64,000 nt of DNA, from positions 1-64,000 of the forward strand of contig JBLRWO010000020.1 of the NCBI GenBank assembly GCA_047921215.1. The letters run 5' to 3'. The notes beneath the pieces are model-generated. The model saw only the letters and a list, made by a program, of their open reading frames with translations, did no database searches and was not told the origin of the DNA. Positions 8,269-16,975 of the stretch are shown piece by piece. This stretch comes from RECM01 sp047921215. GTDB lineage: Bacteria; Bacteroidota; Rhodothermia; Balneolales; Cyclonatronaceae. The position numbers and the translations under genes are program-made. Within the stretch, counting starts at the first letter, position 1. Each line of letters opens with the position of its first letter.

Positions 8269-9648
8269 ATGTCACGTTTTTTTAAAGTGCCCAACACCCT
8301 GGTTCTGCTTTTTTCGATCATGATCGTTGCCCTGCTGCTGACGTGGATTGTTCCGGCCGGCAGTTTTGAGAGCGAGATCAATGAAGCCGGGCGAAATGTA
8401 GTGGTGCCGGGCACGTACTCGGTAAATGAGGATCGGACCTATCTGAGTCCGTTGTCCCTCTTTACCGTAATCCCAAGGGCAATGGAAGATGCATCCGGTA
8501 TTATTTTCTTTGTTCTGATCATTGGGGGCAGCCTTGCGGTTATTCGTGAAACAGGGGCCATCGATGCTTTACTTGGCCGTATAATAAACCGTATCGGACA
8601 TATACCGTCGCTGTTGATTTTCTTCGGGATGTTCGCATTTGCGGCAGCCTCGGCAACGCTTGGCATGGCTGAAGAATATATACCATTTGCCATTATCCTG
8701 GTTGGGATCTGCGCGGCTCTGCGAATGGATACGGTTACTGCTATTGGAATTATGGTTGTGGGTTACGGCATTGGCTACGGGGTGGCCCTGATCAATCCGT
8801 TCACTGTATTTATTGCCCAGGGCGTGGCCGAGCTGCAGCCCGGCTCCGGCATGGAGTACCGGGCTGCCATTGCATTGCCCATGCTTCTTATTGGTTTTCA
8901 CCACGTCTGGAGCTATGCCAGAAAGGTTCAGAAGAAACCGGAATCAAGTCTTGTTTTCGGTATAAGCAGTGCCCAGCCTCCTGAAGAAAGTTTACTTCCA
9001 ACTATGACAGGCACACATATAGCAGTACTTATTGCCACAGGTGCCGCTCTCACGGGTCTGGTGCTGGGAATCGCACTGGCCGACTGGTACCTCGTTGAAT
9101 TAGGTGCCATGTTTATTGCCCTTGCAATTGTAGTCGGCCTGATTGCACGCACGGGTCTCGACAACCTTGCTGTAGTATTTACAAAGGGTGCGGCAGAGCT
9201 AACGGGTACGGCACTGCTCATAGGCTTTGCGCGGTCTATTGCTCTTTTGCTGGAAGATGGTGAAGTTCTTCACACCATCGTCAATGCCGCTGCCACTCCC
9301 CTTTCTTTAGCCGGTGCTGAAATTGCGGCCATCGGGATGCTCTTTATTCAGAGTATACTGAACTTCTTCATACCCAGTGGTAGCGGGCAGGCCTTCGTAA
9401 CCATGCCACTGATGGCCCCGATCGGCGACCTTGTGGGTGTTACCCGACAGGTTTCGGTACTTGCATTCCAGTTTGGTGATGGCTTCATGAACATGATTGT
9501 ACCCACCAATCCGGTTTTGATGGGAATACTGGGGCTGGCCGGTATTCCTTACGACCGCTGGTTCCGGTTTATCATGCCTCTGATACTTAAACTGTTTGCA
9601 GCCGGCTCCCTGGCGCTGGTTATTGCGGTGTGGATCGGGTATAACTGA
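8269..9648 (+). CDS. YfcC/DcuC-family membrane transporter
   Basis: This 459-residue polytopic protein has about 11-13 hydrophobic helices and resembles the YfcC branch of the C4-dicarboxylate/arginine antiporter superfamily (PF03606). Landmarks are the first helix followed by WIVPAGSF, the GMAEEYIPF loop, and the two re-entrant-like segments YGVALINPFTV and FIPSGSGQAFVTMPLMAP. Substrates of YfcC relatives are poorly defined; C4-dicarboxylates and basic amino acids are the candidates. It is probably expressed with, or right after, the phosphatase at 7354. A hairpin lies 23 nt past its stop. Confidence 0.88.
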   Translation: MSRFFKVPNTLVLLFSIMIVALLLTWIVPAGSFESEINEAGRNVVVPGTYSVNEDRTYLSPLSLFTVIPRAMEDASGIIFFVLIIGGSLAVIRETGAIDALLGRIINRIGHIPSLLIFFGMFAFAAASATLGMAEEYIPFAIILVGICAALRMDTVTAIGIMVVGYGIGYGVALINPFTVFIAQGVAELQPGSGMEYRAAIALPMLLIGFHHVWSYARKVQKKPESSLVFGISSAQPPEESLLPTMTGTHIAVLIATGAALTGLVLGIALADWYLVELGAMFIALAIVVGLIARTGLDNLAVVFTKGAAELTGTALLIGFARSIALLLEDGEVLHTIVNAAATPLSLAGAEIAAIGMLFIQSILNFFIPSGSGQAFVTMPLMAPIGDLVGVTRQVSVLAFQFGDGFMNMIVPTNPVLMGILGLAGIPYDRWFRFIMPLILKLFAAGSLALVIAVWIGYN

Positions 9649-9671
9649 TCAGTTTACCCTGATTTTAAGGA

Positions 9672-9701
9672 TGATGTCACATCAGATTCAATGTGACATC
9701 A
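9672..9701. terminator. 11-bp perfect hairpin between convergent genes
   Basis: TGATGTCACAT (9672-9682) is perfectly complementary to ATGTGACATCA (9691-9701), with an 8-nt loop. It lies between the stop of the YfcC gene and the stop of ybaK, which is where a bidirectional terminator would be expected. Neither side has a good T-run, so termination efficiency is uncertain. It could instead protect 3' ends of the mRNA. Confidence 0.5.
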
Positions 9702-9729
9702 CCCGTGTTTTCGGACAGAACTCATAACA

Positions 9730-10200
9730 TCAGGCCATTTTTACAGCCAGCGGAAGTATTTCCGGCTTAACAAGTTTTTCATAATCCCTGTAGGCCATGA
9801 TCATAACCTCGTCGTGAGATCCGGCATCGAAAACGATTTCATCTAACTCTGTAAGCGATTCGGAGACAAGAGTATCCATATCGTACAGGTTCCCGAACGG
9901 CGGCATGGCGCCAAGTTCACAATCAGGAAATTTACTTTCGAACTCAACTTCAGTAGCCAGACGAGCATAACCTGCGCCCAGCGATTCTCGGATATGATCA
10001 AAATCGATCTTGTGCGTAGAGGGTAATACGACCATTTTCATCTCATCGTCAATGATCATAATTACCGTTTTGGCGACTTTTTTACCCGGGTAGTGAGTTG
10101 TGGCGGCAACTTCCATGGATGTGAATGCCGTTTTATGCTTCTGGATTGAGTATTTGACCTTTTTTTCATCCAGATAGTAGGTCAGTCTTTTTAGCGGCAT
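9730..10200 (-). CDS. YbaK/EbsC-type aminoacyl-tRNA deacylase
   Basis: YbaK-domain proteins hydrolyse mischarged tRNA in trans (for example Cys-tRNA-Pro or Ala-tRNA-Pro). The 156-residue protein has the domain throughout: the conserved Lys in GKKVAKTVIM, then MVVLPSTHKIDF, and the loop LGAMPPFGN that matches the GxxxPxG motif. A longer frame reaches 10293, but the ATG at 10200 is preceded by GGGAGG at good spacing and fits the family start, so I prefer it. Which amino acid it clears cannot be told from sequence. Confidence 0.87.
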   Translation of the reverse strand: MPLKRLTYYLDEKKVKYSIQKHKTAFTSMEVAATTHYPGKKVAKTVIMIIDDEMKMVVLPSTHKIDFDHIRESLGAGYARLATEVEFESKFPDCELGAMPPFGNLYDMDTLVSESLTELDEIVFDAGSHDEVMIMAYRDYEKLVKPEILPLAVKMA

Positions 10201-10490
10201 AGGTACCTCCCTTTTCGTGAATTTTTGAACAGGTGGTACATACAAATTTACACGAATAAAGGATAAGTGCCACAAAAATCTGAAAAATATCATAATTCAT
10301 TTCTATTTTCGTGAAAACACTGCCGTTTAAAGCATCCGGTATATTGTTTTGAAATCAGGAAAATGTTAAAACGAGCATTTGTTAAGGCATTCACCTGAAA
10401 GACCATACAAGAGAATATCTGCATCCCTTCTTTTTCTTTATTATATTAGGATCGTATTAATATTGAATTAAATAAAGAGAGGTAATCAAC

Positions 10491-10769
10491 ATGAAAACAT
10501 CAAACATTCTTCTAAGTGTACTCGGCAGCGCATTTGTCGGAGCATTACTCGGTGTTCTGTTTGCTCCGGAAAAGGGAGTAAAAACCCGGAAGGAACTATC
10601 AAAAAAAGGTGATGAGTATGCGGGCATGGCCAAAAAGGAATATGACGAGATCATCAAGAAAATGAATAAACAATACGATAACCTGAAAAGTCAATCGGAT
10701 GAACTCGTCAACAAGGGAAAAAGCAAGGCCGAAGAACTGCGCGACGAACTGAAAAAAGTAGTCAGCTGA
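10491..10769 (+). CDS. YtxH domain protein
   Basis: The 92-residue protein begins with a short hydrophobic helix ending in GALLGVLFAPEKGVKTRKEL, the standard YtxH signature, followed by a long, highly charged amphipathic helix (about 35-92). YtxH proteins are small membrane-anchored proteins, often stress-linked, with no established biochemical function. A clear ribosome binding site (GAGAGG, 8 nt upstream) supports the start. It stands alone; the 340 nt that follow hold no convincing gene. Confidence 0.85.
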   Translation: MKTSNILLSVLGSAFVGALLGVLFAPEKGVKTRKELSKKGDEYAGMAKKEYDEIIKKMNKQYDNLKSQSDELVNKGKSKAEELRDELKKVVS

Positions 10770-10771
10770 CC

Positions 10772-10925
10772 GGTTGTGGTTGTGCGTGCCATTTAATTTC
10801 ATTTCTGATTATGGTATCAGGCTGAGTCACGGCCTTTACCAGTCTCAGAACCATGATAGTATTACGTCTGCCGGGAACTGTATTCGCCCTGCAAACATCG
10901 CATCTGCAACTGCACAACCACAGTT
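10772..10925 (+). ncRNA. Possible structured RNA or 3' UTR element after the YtxH gene
   Basis: GTGGTTGTGC (10776-10785) is perfectly complementary to GCACAACCAC (10912-10921). The pairing extends outward by T-A and three G-T pairs, so it could close a domain of about 150 nt. Inside, ATGGT (10811-10815) with CTGAG (10822-10826) pairs with CTCAG (10844-10848) and ACCAT (10850-10854), forming a nested hairpin. The rest of the gap up to proB (11110) holds only a small hairpin (10980-11000). A 97-codon frame across the region looks unlike a protein. I match it to no known RNA family. Confidence 0.35.
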
Positions 10926-11109
10926 TATAGGACAACGCGTCAACATTCAGTTGACCTTTAGCTTGCCGGCATTTCTGTTACCACTTACATTAGTAGTGGT
11001 TTCAGGTTTGTCGGTTTTCTTTTATCCAGATCATAAAATCTCACTTTTACCGGACATCGTACTTTAACCCTCACAGATCAGTTTTCAAATTCAAGGAACA
11101 TAACCCGGA

Positions 11110-12258
11110 ATGTCAGAAACCGAAAACCTACGATCCGGAATCCCGTCAAAAGTCAGTCGCATGGTGGTGAAAGCCGGCAGCAGAGTTCTTGTTGACAATC
11201 AGGGATGTCCCGATGTGACCAGGATACATCAACTCACAGATGAACTCGCCGGTCTGCACCGGAAAAAGCTCGAAATAATACTGGTAACCTCCGGTGCGAT
11301 TGCAGCGGGAGTTCAGACACTTGGATGGAAAAAACGACCCGTAACCCTGCCAGAACTCCAGATGGCCGCAGCTGTCGGGCAGAATGTGTTAATGAACCAC
11401 TATGCCACCGGTTTTTCACGTCATGGAATAACTACTGGTCAGATTTTACTTACACATGATGATCTGAAACATCGCGAACGACATTTGAACGCACGCAATA
11501 CCATGCTCGCCATGCTTCGGAACGGGGTGATTCCCATAGTGAATGAAAATGACGTTGTTGCTGTGGATGAAATCCGCTTTGGAGATAATGATGTTCTTGC
11601 TTCAATGGTCTCTACCCTGATCCAGGGAGAACTCCTGGTATTGCTCACCACATCCGACGGTTTTTACAGAACAGAAAACGGACAGATGAAAGACAGGATT
11701 TCCGTTCTCCAGAATATTTCCGAAGAAACCCTGGCTATGGCTCAGGGTAAGGGAAGCACCTGGTCATCGGGCGGTATGGCCTCAAAACTTAAGGCTGCTG
11801 CTCATGCAGCTCAATCGGGAACGAGCGTGGTAATTGCCAACGGCCTTGAAAAACAGAGTATCACAAAAATACTTCAGGGATCTGATACCGGTACACTGAT
11901 ACTTCCAGACGAAAATCACCGGAAACTCCGTGCCCGCAAAAAGTGGATAGCCTTTTTCCACCGGCCTGGAGGAGCTGTTGTGATTGATGATGGTGCCAGA
12001 GACGCAATCCTGCAACGCGGAAACAGCCTTTTGCCCGTTGGAATTATTGCCACCGAAGGTCACTTTGCCGTAGGTTCCCTGGTCAACATTAAAAGTTGTG
12101 ATGGCACTACGATTGCCCGTGGCCTCTCGGCGTATTCATACGAAGAAATCGGGCGGATAAAAGGCCATCGTTCAGCTGATCTGCCGCGTCTTTTGGGTGA
12201 AAATCGTTTTGACGAGGTAATTCACCGTGATAACATGATCATTCTTGATAAATTGTGA
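11110..12258 (+). CDS. proB: Glutamate 5-kinase with PUA domain
   Basis: ProB phosphorylates L-glutamate to gamma-glutamyl phosphate, the first and feedback-controlled step of proline synthesis. The 382-residue protein has the amino-acid-kinase domain (about 15-270: VVKAGSRVLV, VTSGAIAAGV, PIVNENDVV, FGDNDVLAS and the substrate loop WSSGGMASKLKAA) and a C-terminal PUA domain (about 285-370), as in E. coli ProB. The usual VVKxGS motif has Ala before Gly here. proA follows after 101 nt on the same strand, and the unstable product is passed to it. Confidence 0.96.
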   Translation: MSETENLRSGIPSKVSRMVVKAGSRVLVDNQGCPDVTRIHQLTDELAGLHRKKLEIILVTSGAIAAGVQTLGWKKRPVTLPELQMAAAVGQNVLMNHYATGFSRHGITTGQILLTHDDLKHRERHLNARNTMLAMLRNGVIPIVNENDVVAVDEIRFGDNDVLASMVSTLIQGELLVLLTTSDGFYRTENGQMKDRISVLQNISEETLAMAQGKGSTWSSGGMASKLKAAAHAAQSGTSVVIANGLEKQSITKILQGSDTGTLILPDENHRKLRARKKWIAFFHRPGGAVVIDDGARDAILQRGNSLLPVGIIATEGHFAVGSLVNIKSCDGTTIARGLSAYSYEEIGRIKGHRSADLPRLLGENRFDEVIHRDNMIILDKL

Positions 12259-12359
12259 TGCCGCGGGTTATGGCCCTTACGGCTATCATTGGCAATCATT
12301 AAGCAGAGTCCCTGCTGTCTGTAAGTAAACACTTAATTAACAAAGTAAATCCGCAAAAT

Positions 12360-13637
12360 ATGTCTGAAAAGATCGTTTCCGAATCTATAATTCAACAGAT
12401 AACTGCTATCGGGAAACGTGCACGCCAGGCATCACGTGCACTCATGGGAATGGAAACAGAGCCTAAAAATCAGATCCTCATTGCCATGGCCGATCAGATC
12501 GATAAAAACCGGATATCAATACTGAAGGCAAATGAGATGGATGTGCACGAGGCCAGAAGAAAAGGGCTGGCTCCCGCTCTTACTGACCGGTTGCTGCTGA
12601 ACGAAAGCCGGGTAAACAACATGATTACCGGAATACGCGATGTTGCCGCATTGCCTGATCCTGCAGGCCGGGTTCTTGGCACCCGGACCAAAACAAATGG
12701 TCTGATTATAGAAAAACGTGCCGTACCGATTGGTGTAATTGGCATGATTTACGAATCCAGGCCCAATGTAACTGCGGATGCATCTGCACTGTGCCTGAAA
12801 GCATCTAACGCGGTTATACTTCGCGGCGGATCGGAGGCACTTCACAGCAATCAGGCTATTGCCGGGGCACTTGTCGAGGGCGGTATTAAAGCAGGTCTGC
12901 CCGAACATGCCCTTCAGCTGATCCCCATTCGTGACCGCAGGGCCGTTCAGGCCCTTATAACCATGGATCAATACGTGGATCTCATTATTCCCCGTGGCGG
13001 TGAAGGTCTCATCCGCGCTGTTGCAGGAAATGCAACAGTTCCGGTTCTGAAACACTATAAAGGAGTTTGCCACATATATGTAAATGCAGATGCTGATCTG
13101 AGAAAGGCACAATCAATCGTCGAAAATGCCAAGTGTCAGAGACCCGGCGTTTGCAATGCTGCTGAAACCCTGCTTGTTGATCGATCGATTGCGGAAAAAT
13201 GGCTGCCGGAAATAGCGGCACTTCTGTCTGCCGCCAATGTGGAACTACGTGGCGATGAATATTCCAGGTCGCTGGTCCCGGATATGCTGCCGGCTACAGA
13301 GGAAGACTGGTATACCGAATATCTGGACCTCATACTATCGGTACGCATCGTCGACGGTATTGAACAAGCCGTTGAGCACATCAATCACTATGGGTCGGGT
13401 CATTCTGACGCCATTATTTCAGAAAACGAGGTGCTACAGCGATACTTTACAAACAGGGTCGACTCGGCGGCTGTCTATGTAAACGCATCCACACGTTTTA
13501 CCGACGGGGCAGAATTCGGTATGGGGGCAGAAATCGGAATAAGTACCGACCGCCTCCATGCGCGTGGCCCGGTCGGGCTTGAGGAACTGACCACCTATAA
13601 ATATGTGGTTTATGGTACCGGTCAGATCAGAGTATGA
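12360..13637 (+). CDS. proA: Gamma-glutamyl phosphate reductase
   Basis: ProA reduces gamma-glutamyl phosphate with NADPH to glutamate semialdehyde, which cyclises on the way to proline. The 425-residue protein is an aldehyde-dehydrogenase relative. It has PIGVIGMIYESRPNVTADA, the nucleotide-binding ILRGGSEA and the catalytic cysteine at about 265 in RPGVCNAAETLL, and ends with the typical GPVGLEELTTYKY segment. It is partner to proB. Its stop lies only 2 bp from the stop of the convergent ABC gene, leaving no space for a conventional terminator. Confidence 0.97.
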   Translation: MSEKIVSESIIQQITAIGKRARQASRALMGMETEPKNQILIAMADQIDKNRISILKANEMDVHEARRKGLAPALTDRLLLNESRVNNMITGIRDVAALPDPAGRVLGTRTKTNGLIIEKRAVPIGVIGMIYESRPNVTADASALCLKASNAVILRGGSEALHSNQAIAGALVEGGIKAGLPEHALQLIPIRDRRAVQALITMDQYVDLIIPRGGEGLIRAVAGNATVPVLKHYKGVCHIYVNADADLRKAQSIVENAKCQRPGVCNAAETLLVDRSIAEKWLPEIAALLSAANVELRGDEYSRSLVPDMLPATEEDWYTEYLDLILSVRIVDGIEQAVEHINHYGSGHSDAIISENEVLQRYFTNRVDSAAVYVNASTRFTDGAEFGMGAEIGISTDRLHARGPVGLEELTTYKYVVYGTGQIRV

Positions 13638-13639
13638 CG

Positions 13640-15442
13640 CTATTCAGGTATCGCCGCAGCCTGATCCTTATACTGGAGCTCATACAGACGGCGATATATA
13701 CCGTCTTCAACCGTTATCAGTTGCTGATGGGTTCCGGTTTCCCGGATCTGACCCTTATGCATTACCAGAATTTTATCTGCATATTGTATGGTCGACAACC
13801 GGTGAGCGATAACAATGGATGATCTGCCCTTCATAAGCTTGTCCATTGCCGCGGTGACCAGCGATTCTGTTTCCGAATCAACATTTGAGGTGGCTTCATC
13901 CAGAATAATGATAACCGGATCAAATACCATAGCCCGGACAAAACAGAGCAGCTGGCGTTGCCCCATTGAAAGCGATGCACCCCGCTCAGCCAGAACAAAA
14001 TCATACTCTCCGGGCAATTTCTTTATAAAACGATCGGCCTGAACCATTCTGGCTGCGTTTTCTACCTTCTCAAGGTTGATATCATCGCGGCCCAGCGTGA
14101 TATTTTCAAGCACCGTTCCCGAAAACAGCGCATTATCCTGTAATACCATGCCAAAGCTTGAACGCAGACTGTTCAGAGACATGTCCCTGATATCGGTCCC
14201 GTCAATTGTAACGGCACCCTTCTGTACATCATAAAAACGACTCACAACATTGATCAGGGTCGTTTTTCCGGCACCCGTTGCGCCAACAACAGCTACTTTT
14301 TCTCCAGGTTTCACCTCAAAACTGACATCTTTGAGTACATAATCCTCGGCCCGGTTGTATTTAAACCAAACATTTTCGAAACGAATATGTCCTTTAACCG
14401 ATTCCGGCGATACAGGAGTGGCCGATTCCTTCACTTCATTTTCAGTATCCATGATACTGAAAAGACGTTCGGAGGATGCGAGGGCGCTTTGCAGGGTATT
14501 GAATTTTTCTGACAGATCTCGGATGGGCAGAAAAAACTGGCGTACGTACTGAATAAAAGCAAGTAGTATACCGAAGGTCACTGTTCCGGCAAGAGCACTT
14601 GCGCCACCATACCATATTACAAGTGCCATGGCCAGGCTGGAGAGGACTTCAACAGCAGGCCAGAACAGCGCAAAATAAAAGATGGTTTTTATGTGGGCGC
14701 CGGTATGATCGTAATTTATCGCTTTAAACCGGCTAAGTTCTTTGTCCTCACGGTTGAAAAGCTGAACGATGTTCATTCCGTTGATGTGTTCCTGAACGAA
14801 CGAATTTAACCGGGCAATCTGGTCCCGTACATTCAGGAATGCCACCCGTACCTTCGACTTGAAAATGAAGGTGGCATAAAATAGGATCGGGAGAGTTGAC
14901 AGGGCAACCAGTGACAGTTCCCAGCTCATGTAGAACATGAAGCCCATAATGAAAATGATACGGAACAGGTCGCCAATCATGTTCACAACACCCGACGAAA
15001 GCAAGTCACTAAGTGCTTCGATGTCGTTGGTTGTACGAGTGATCAGCCTGCCAATGGGATTGCGGTCAAAGAACTGTACATGCAGACTTTGAATTTTATT
15101 GAAGATGGCATTCCTCAACTCAAACAGGGTGCTTTGGCCTATCCACCTGGTCAGATAAGTAACAGCGATCATCAGAATGGTTTCAAGAACCAGCACCAGA
15201 GCAAAGATAGCTGTGATTCTGAACAGTCCATCGTAGTCATCAGCAGCAATGTAATCATCTACGGCGATCTGGATTAGATATGGTCGTAGTGGCCCCAGGT
15301 AAGCACTCAGCAGGGTGAGAACCAGTGCCAGTAGTAACAACCACCGATGCGGATGCAAATAAATATAAAGCCGCCGAATCAGGTTTGAATCGACGGCTTT
15401 ATTCTTTTGCCCGGTATCCGATTTAGAACCGGTCGAAGTCAT
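13640..15442 (-). CDS. ABC exporter half with canonical catalytic glutamate (MdlB-like)
   Basis: This 600-residue half-transporter has a six-helix exporter domain (about 25-320) and a nucleotide-binding domain (about 350-590). Walker A is GATGAGKTTL and Walker B IIILDEATSN has the catalytic Glu, but the signature motif is degenerate (LSMGQ, not LSGGQ). The partner at 16976 shows the opposite pattern, so the two probably form a heterodimer like MdlAB or TM287/288 exporting lipids or drugs. The ATG at 15442 lies within the end of the RNase Z gene (20-bp overlap), indicating coupling. Confidence 0.9.
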   Translation of the reverse strand: MTSTGSKSDTGQKNKAVDSNLIRRLYIYLHPHRWLLLLALVLTLLSAYLGPLRPYLIQIAVDDYIAADDYDGLFRITAIFALVLVLETILMIAVTYLTRWIGQSTLFELRNAIFNKIQSLHVQFFDRNPIGRLITRTTNDIEALSDLLSSGVVNMIGDLFRIIFIMGFMFYMSWELSLVALSTLPILFYATFIFKSKVRVAFLNVRDQIARLNSFVQEHINGMNIVQLFNREDKELSRFKAINYDHTGAHIKTIFYFALFWPAVEVLSSLAMALVIWYGGASALAGTVTFGILLAFIQYVRQFFLPIRDLSEKFNTLQSALASSERLFSIMDTENEVKESATPVSPESVKGHIRFENVWFKYNRAEDYVLKDVSFEVKPGEKVAVVGATGAGKTTLINVVSRFYDVQKGAVTIDGTDIRDMSLNSLRSSFGMVLQDNALFSGTVLENITLGRDDINLEKVENAARMVQADRFIKKLPGEYDFVLAERGASLSMGQRQLLCFVRAMVFDPVIIILDEATSNVDSETESLVTAAMDKLMKGRSSIVIAHRLSTIQYADKILVMHKGQIRETGTHQQLITVEDGIYRRLYELQYKDQAAAIPE

Positions 15443-16898
15443 CGAATGGGGTTCGTGGTGTTATCGGAAGCGATCCCTTGTTGCTGTCGGGCTGCTTTTC
15501 ATCACGGTCCCTTTTTTCGTCATCACGACGCCGGTCCCTGTTGTAATCACGAGACGGCCCACGGTCATCTCTGGGAGGACGATCATCACGATAATCACGC
15601 CTCGGGGGCCTGTCATCGCGGTAATCGCGGCTGCCACGGTCATCTCTGGGAGGACGATCATCGCGATAGTCGCGTCTTGGCCCCCTGTCATCACGATAAT
15701 CACGGCCACCTCTGTCGTCGCGGTAATCGCGGCTGCGGTAGTCGCGGTCGTCGCGGCGCGGGTACCCGCCTTCACTCCTGCCACGATATCCTCCGCCTGA
15801 AGGCCGGCCGCCTGATCTGTAGTATTTTGAACGGTCGTCATCCCTGCGCTGGAAACGCGGCTTTCCGCCGGGGCGCCCACCGGGTCGACCTCCGGGCCTT
15901 CCGCCACGTCCGCGCTGCTGTGATCTCGGATCAACTTCGCGTTCGTATTCGATTTTTGCTTTGATGATACCTCTCTCCTGCCGGGGATCGGTCATGATAG
16001 GCCTAAGTTCTGTAGCCACCCAGGTGTCGCGGAAAATCCTTCGGGCTTCTTTCAGAAGCACAAACTGGTTGGTATACCTGGCTGAAAAATGAGAGATAAC
16101 AAGCCGGCCGGCATTAGCCTGTACGGCAATTTTGGCTGCATCCTCGGAGGTTGAGTGCATGGTGTCATCGGCCTTATCTTTCAGCGAGCTGTCGAATGTT
16201 GCCTCATGGTACAGCAGCGTTGCTTTATCTGCGAGCTTAAGTGCATTTGCACAATACACGGTATCTGTGATGTAGGCAAAACTGTGGCCTTCACGAGGTT
16301 CACCGACTATTTCTGATGACGGTACAACCGTACCGTCTGCAAGGGTAATATCCTCACCGGCTTTTAGTTTCTTAAAGTCTGAATCTTCAGTAATACCGAG
16401 TTCTTCGGCACGGGCAGCGTCAACTTTTCCGGGTTTGTCTTTTTCCTGAAACCGGTAACCCACACAGTACGTGGAGTGTTCAAGAGCCCTTGCCTCAACA
16501 AAGAAATCCGGATCGTCGATCACAACCTGATGGTCGGTTCCGACAGGAATTTCAATGTACTCCAGCTCAAAACTGAGTTCAGTTCCCGCCACCCTGAAAG
16601 AAACTTCAATGAAATCCTTGATGCCAGGGGGAGAAACGATAGTGAGTTTTTTATCCCTGCGTTGCAGGTGCATGGTACTGATAAGTCCCAGCAATCCGTA
16701 AAAGTGGTCTCCGTCAAGATGCGATATGAAAACATATTCAACCTTGGATCTTTTAATACCGGCCTGCAGTAAACGCATTTGAGCATTTTCTCCGCAGTCG
16801 AACATAAAGACCCGGCCTTCCCGCCATAAAGCCACTGATGGCAGATGTCGTTTGGCGGTTGGTGTCGCCGACGAAACGCCTAAGGGCACGATGATCAT
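15423..16898 (-). CDS. rnz: Ribonuclease Z with long Arg/Asp/Tyr-rich C-terminal tail
   Basis: RNase Z is the metallo-beta-lactamase-fold endonuclease that trims tRNA 3' ends. Residues 1-327 form a normal-length core: MFDCGENAQ, the metal motif HLDGDH (60-65), LEHSTYCVGYRF, ITDTVYC (Asp212), YHEATF, HSTSEDAAKIA and ISHFSARY. The usual motif is HxHxDH; here the second His is Asp62. Residues 328-491 are a disordered, very basic/acidic tail of RGG-like and RDYRDDR-type repeats ending LPITPRTPFDDFDRF. Such tails often bind RNA. The gene lies between two ABC exporter halves and overlaps the downstream one by 20 bp. Confidence 0.9.
   Translation of the reverse strand: MIIVPLGVSSATPTAKRHLPSVALWREGRVFMFDCGENAQMRLLQAGIKRSKVEYVFISHLDGDHFYGLLGLISTMHLQRRDKKLTIVSPPGIKDFIEVSFRVAGTELSFELEYIEIPVGTDHQVVIDDPDFFVEARALEHSTYCVGYRFQEKDKPGKVDAARAEELGITEDSDFKKLKAGEDITLADGTVVPSSEIVGEPREGHSFAYITDTVYCANALKLADKATLLYHEATFDSSLKDKADDTMHSTSEDAAKIAVQANAGRLVISHFSARYTNQFVLLKEARRIFRDTWVATELRPIMTDPRQERGIIKAKIEYEREVDPRSQQRGRGGRPGGRPGGRPGGKPRFQRRDDDRSKYYRSGGRPSGGGYRGRSEGGYPRRDDRDYRSRDYRDDRGGRDYRDDRGPRRDYRDDRPPRDDRGSRDYRDDRPPRRDYRDDRPPRDDRGPSRDYNRDRRRDDEKRDRDEKQPDSNKGSLPITPRTPFDDFDRF
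15546..15743 (-). repeat. Degenerate coding tandem repeats in the rnz tail
   Basis: The DNA coding for residues about 386-451 of RNase Z is made of imperfect units of roughly 33-60 bp with shared blocks such as ATCATCACGATAATCACG and CATCTCTGGGAGGACGATC (plus-strand reading). They encode RDYRDDR-PPRDDRG-type units. The period and the degeneracy suggest expansion by slippage, so copy number may vary among strains. Confidence 0.75.
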
Positions 16899-16975
16899 AG
16901 TTTATCTCCTTGGTAAATGAGGTTTTGTCTGCTATCAGACAGACAAATCCGTTACATGTTTATTTTATTTACAGA

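Noticed and set aside
10774..11067. 97-residue frame between ytxH and proB
   Set aside because: No ribosome binding site, no domain and mixed composition; the region folds as RNA instead.
15407..15964. Frames of 157-185 residues in the repeat tail of rnz, and a CRISPR-like look of the DNA repeats
   Set aside because: The repeats lie inside the rnz coding frame and are imperfect, with no unique spacers; the other frames are low-complexity shadows.
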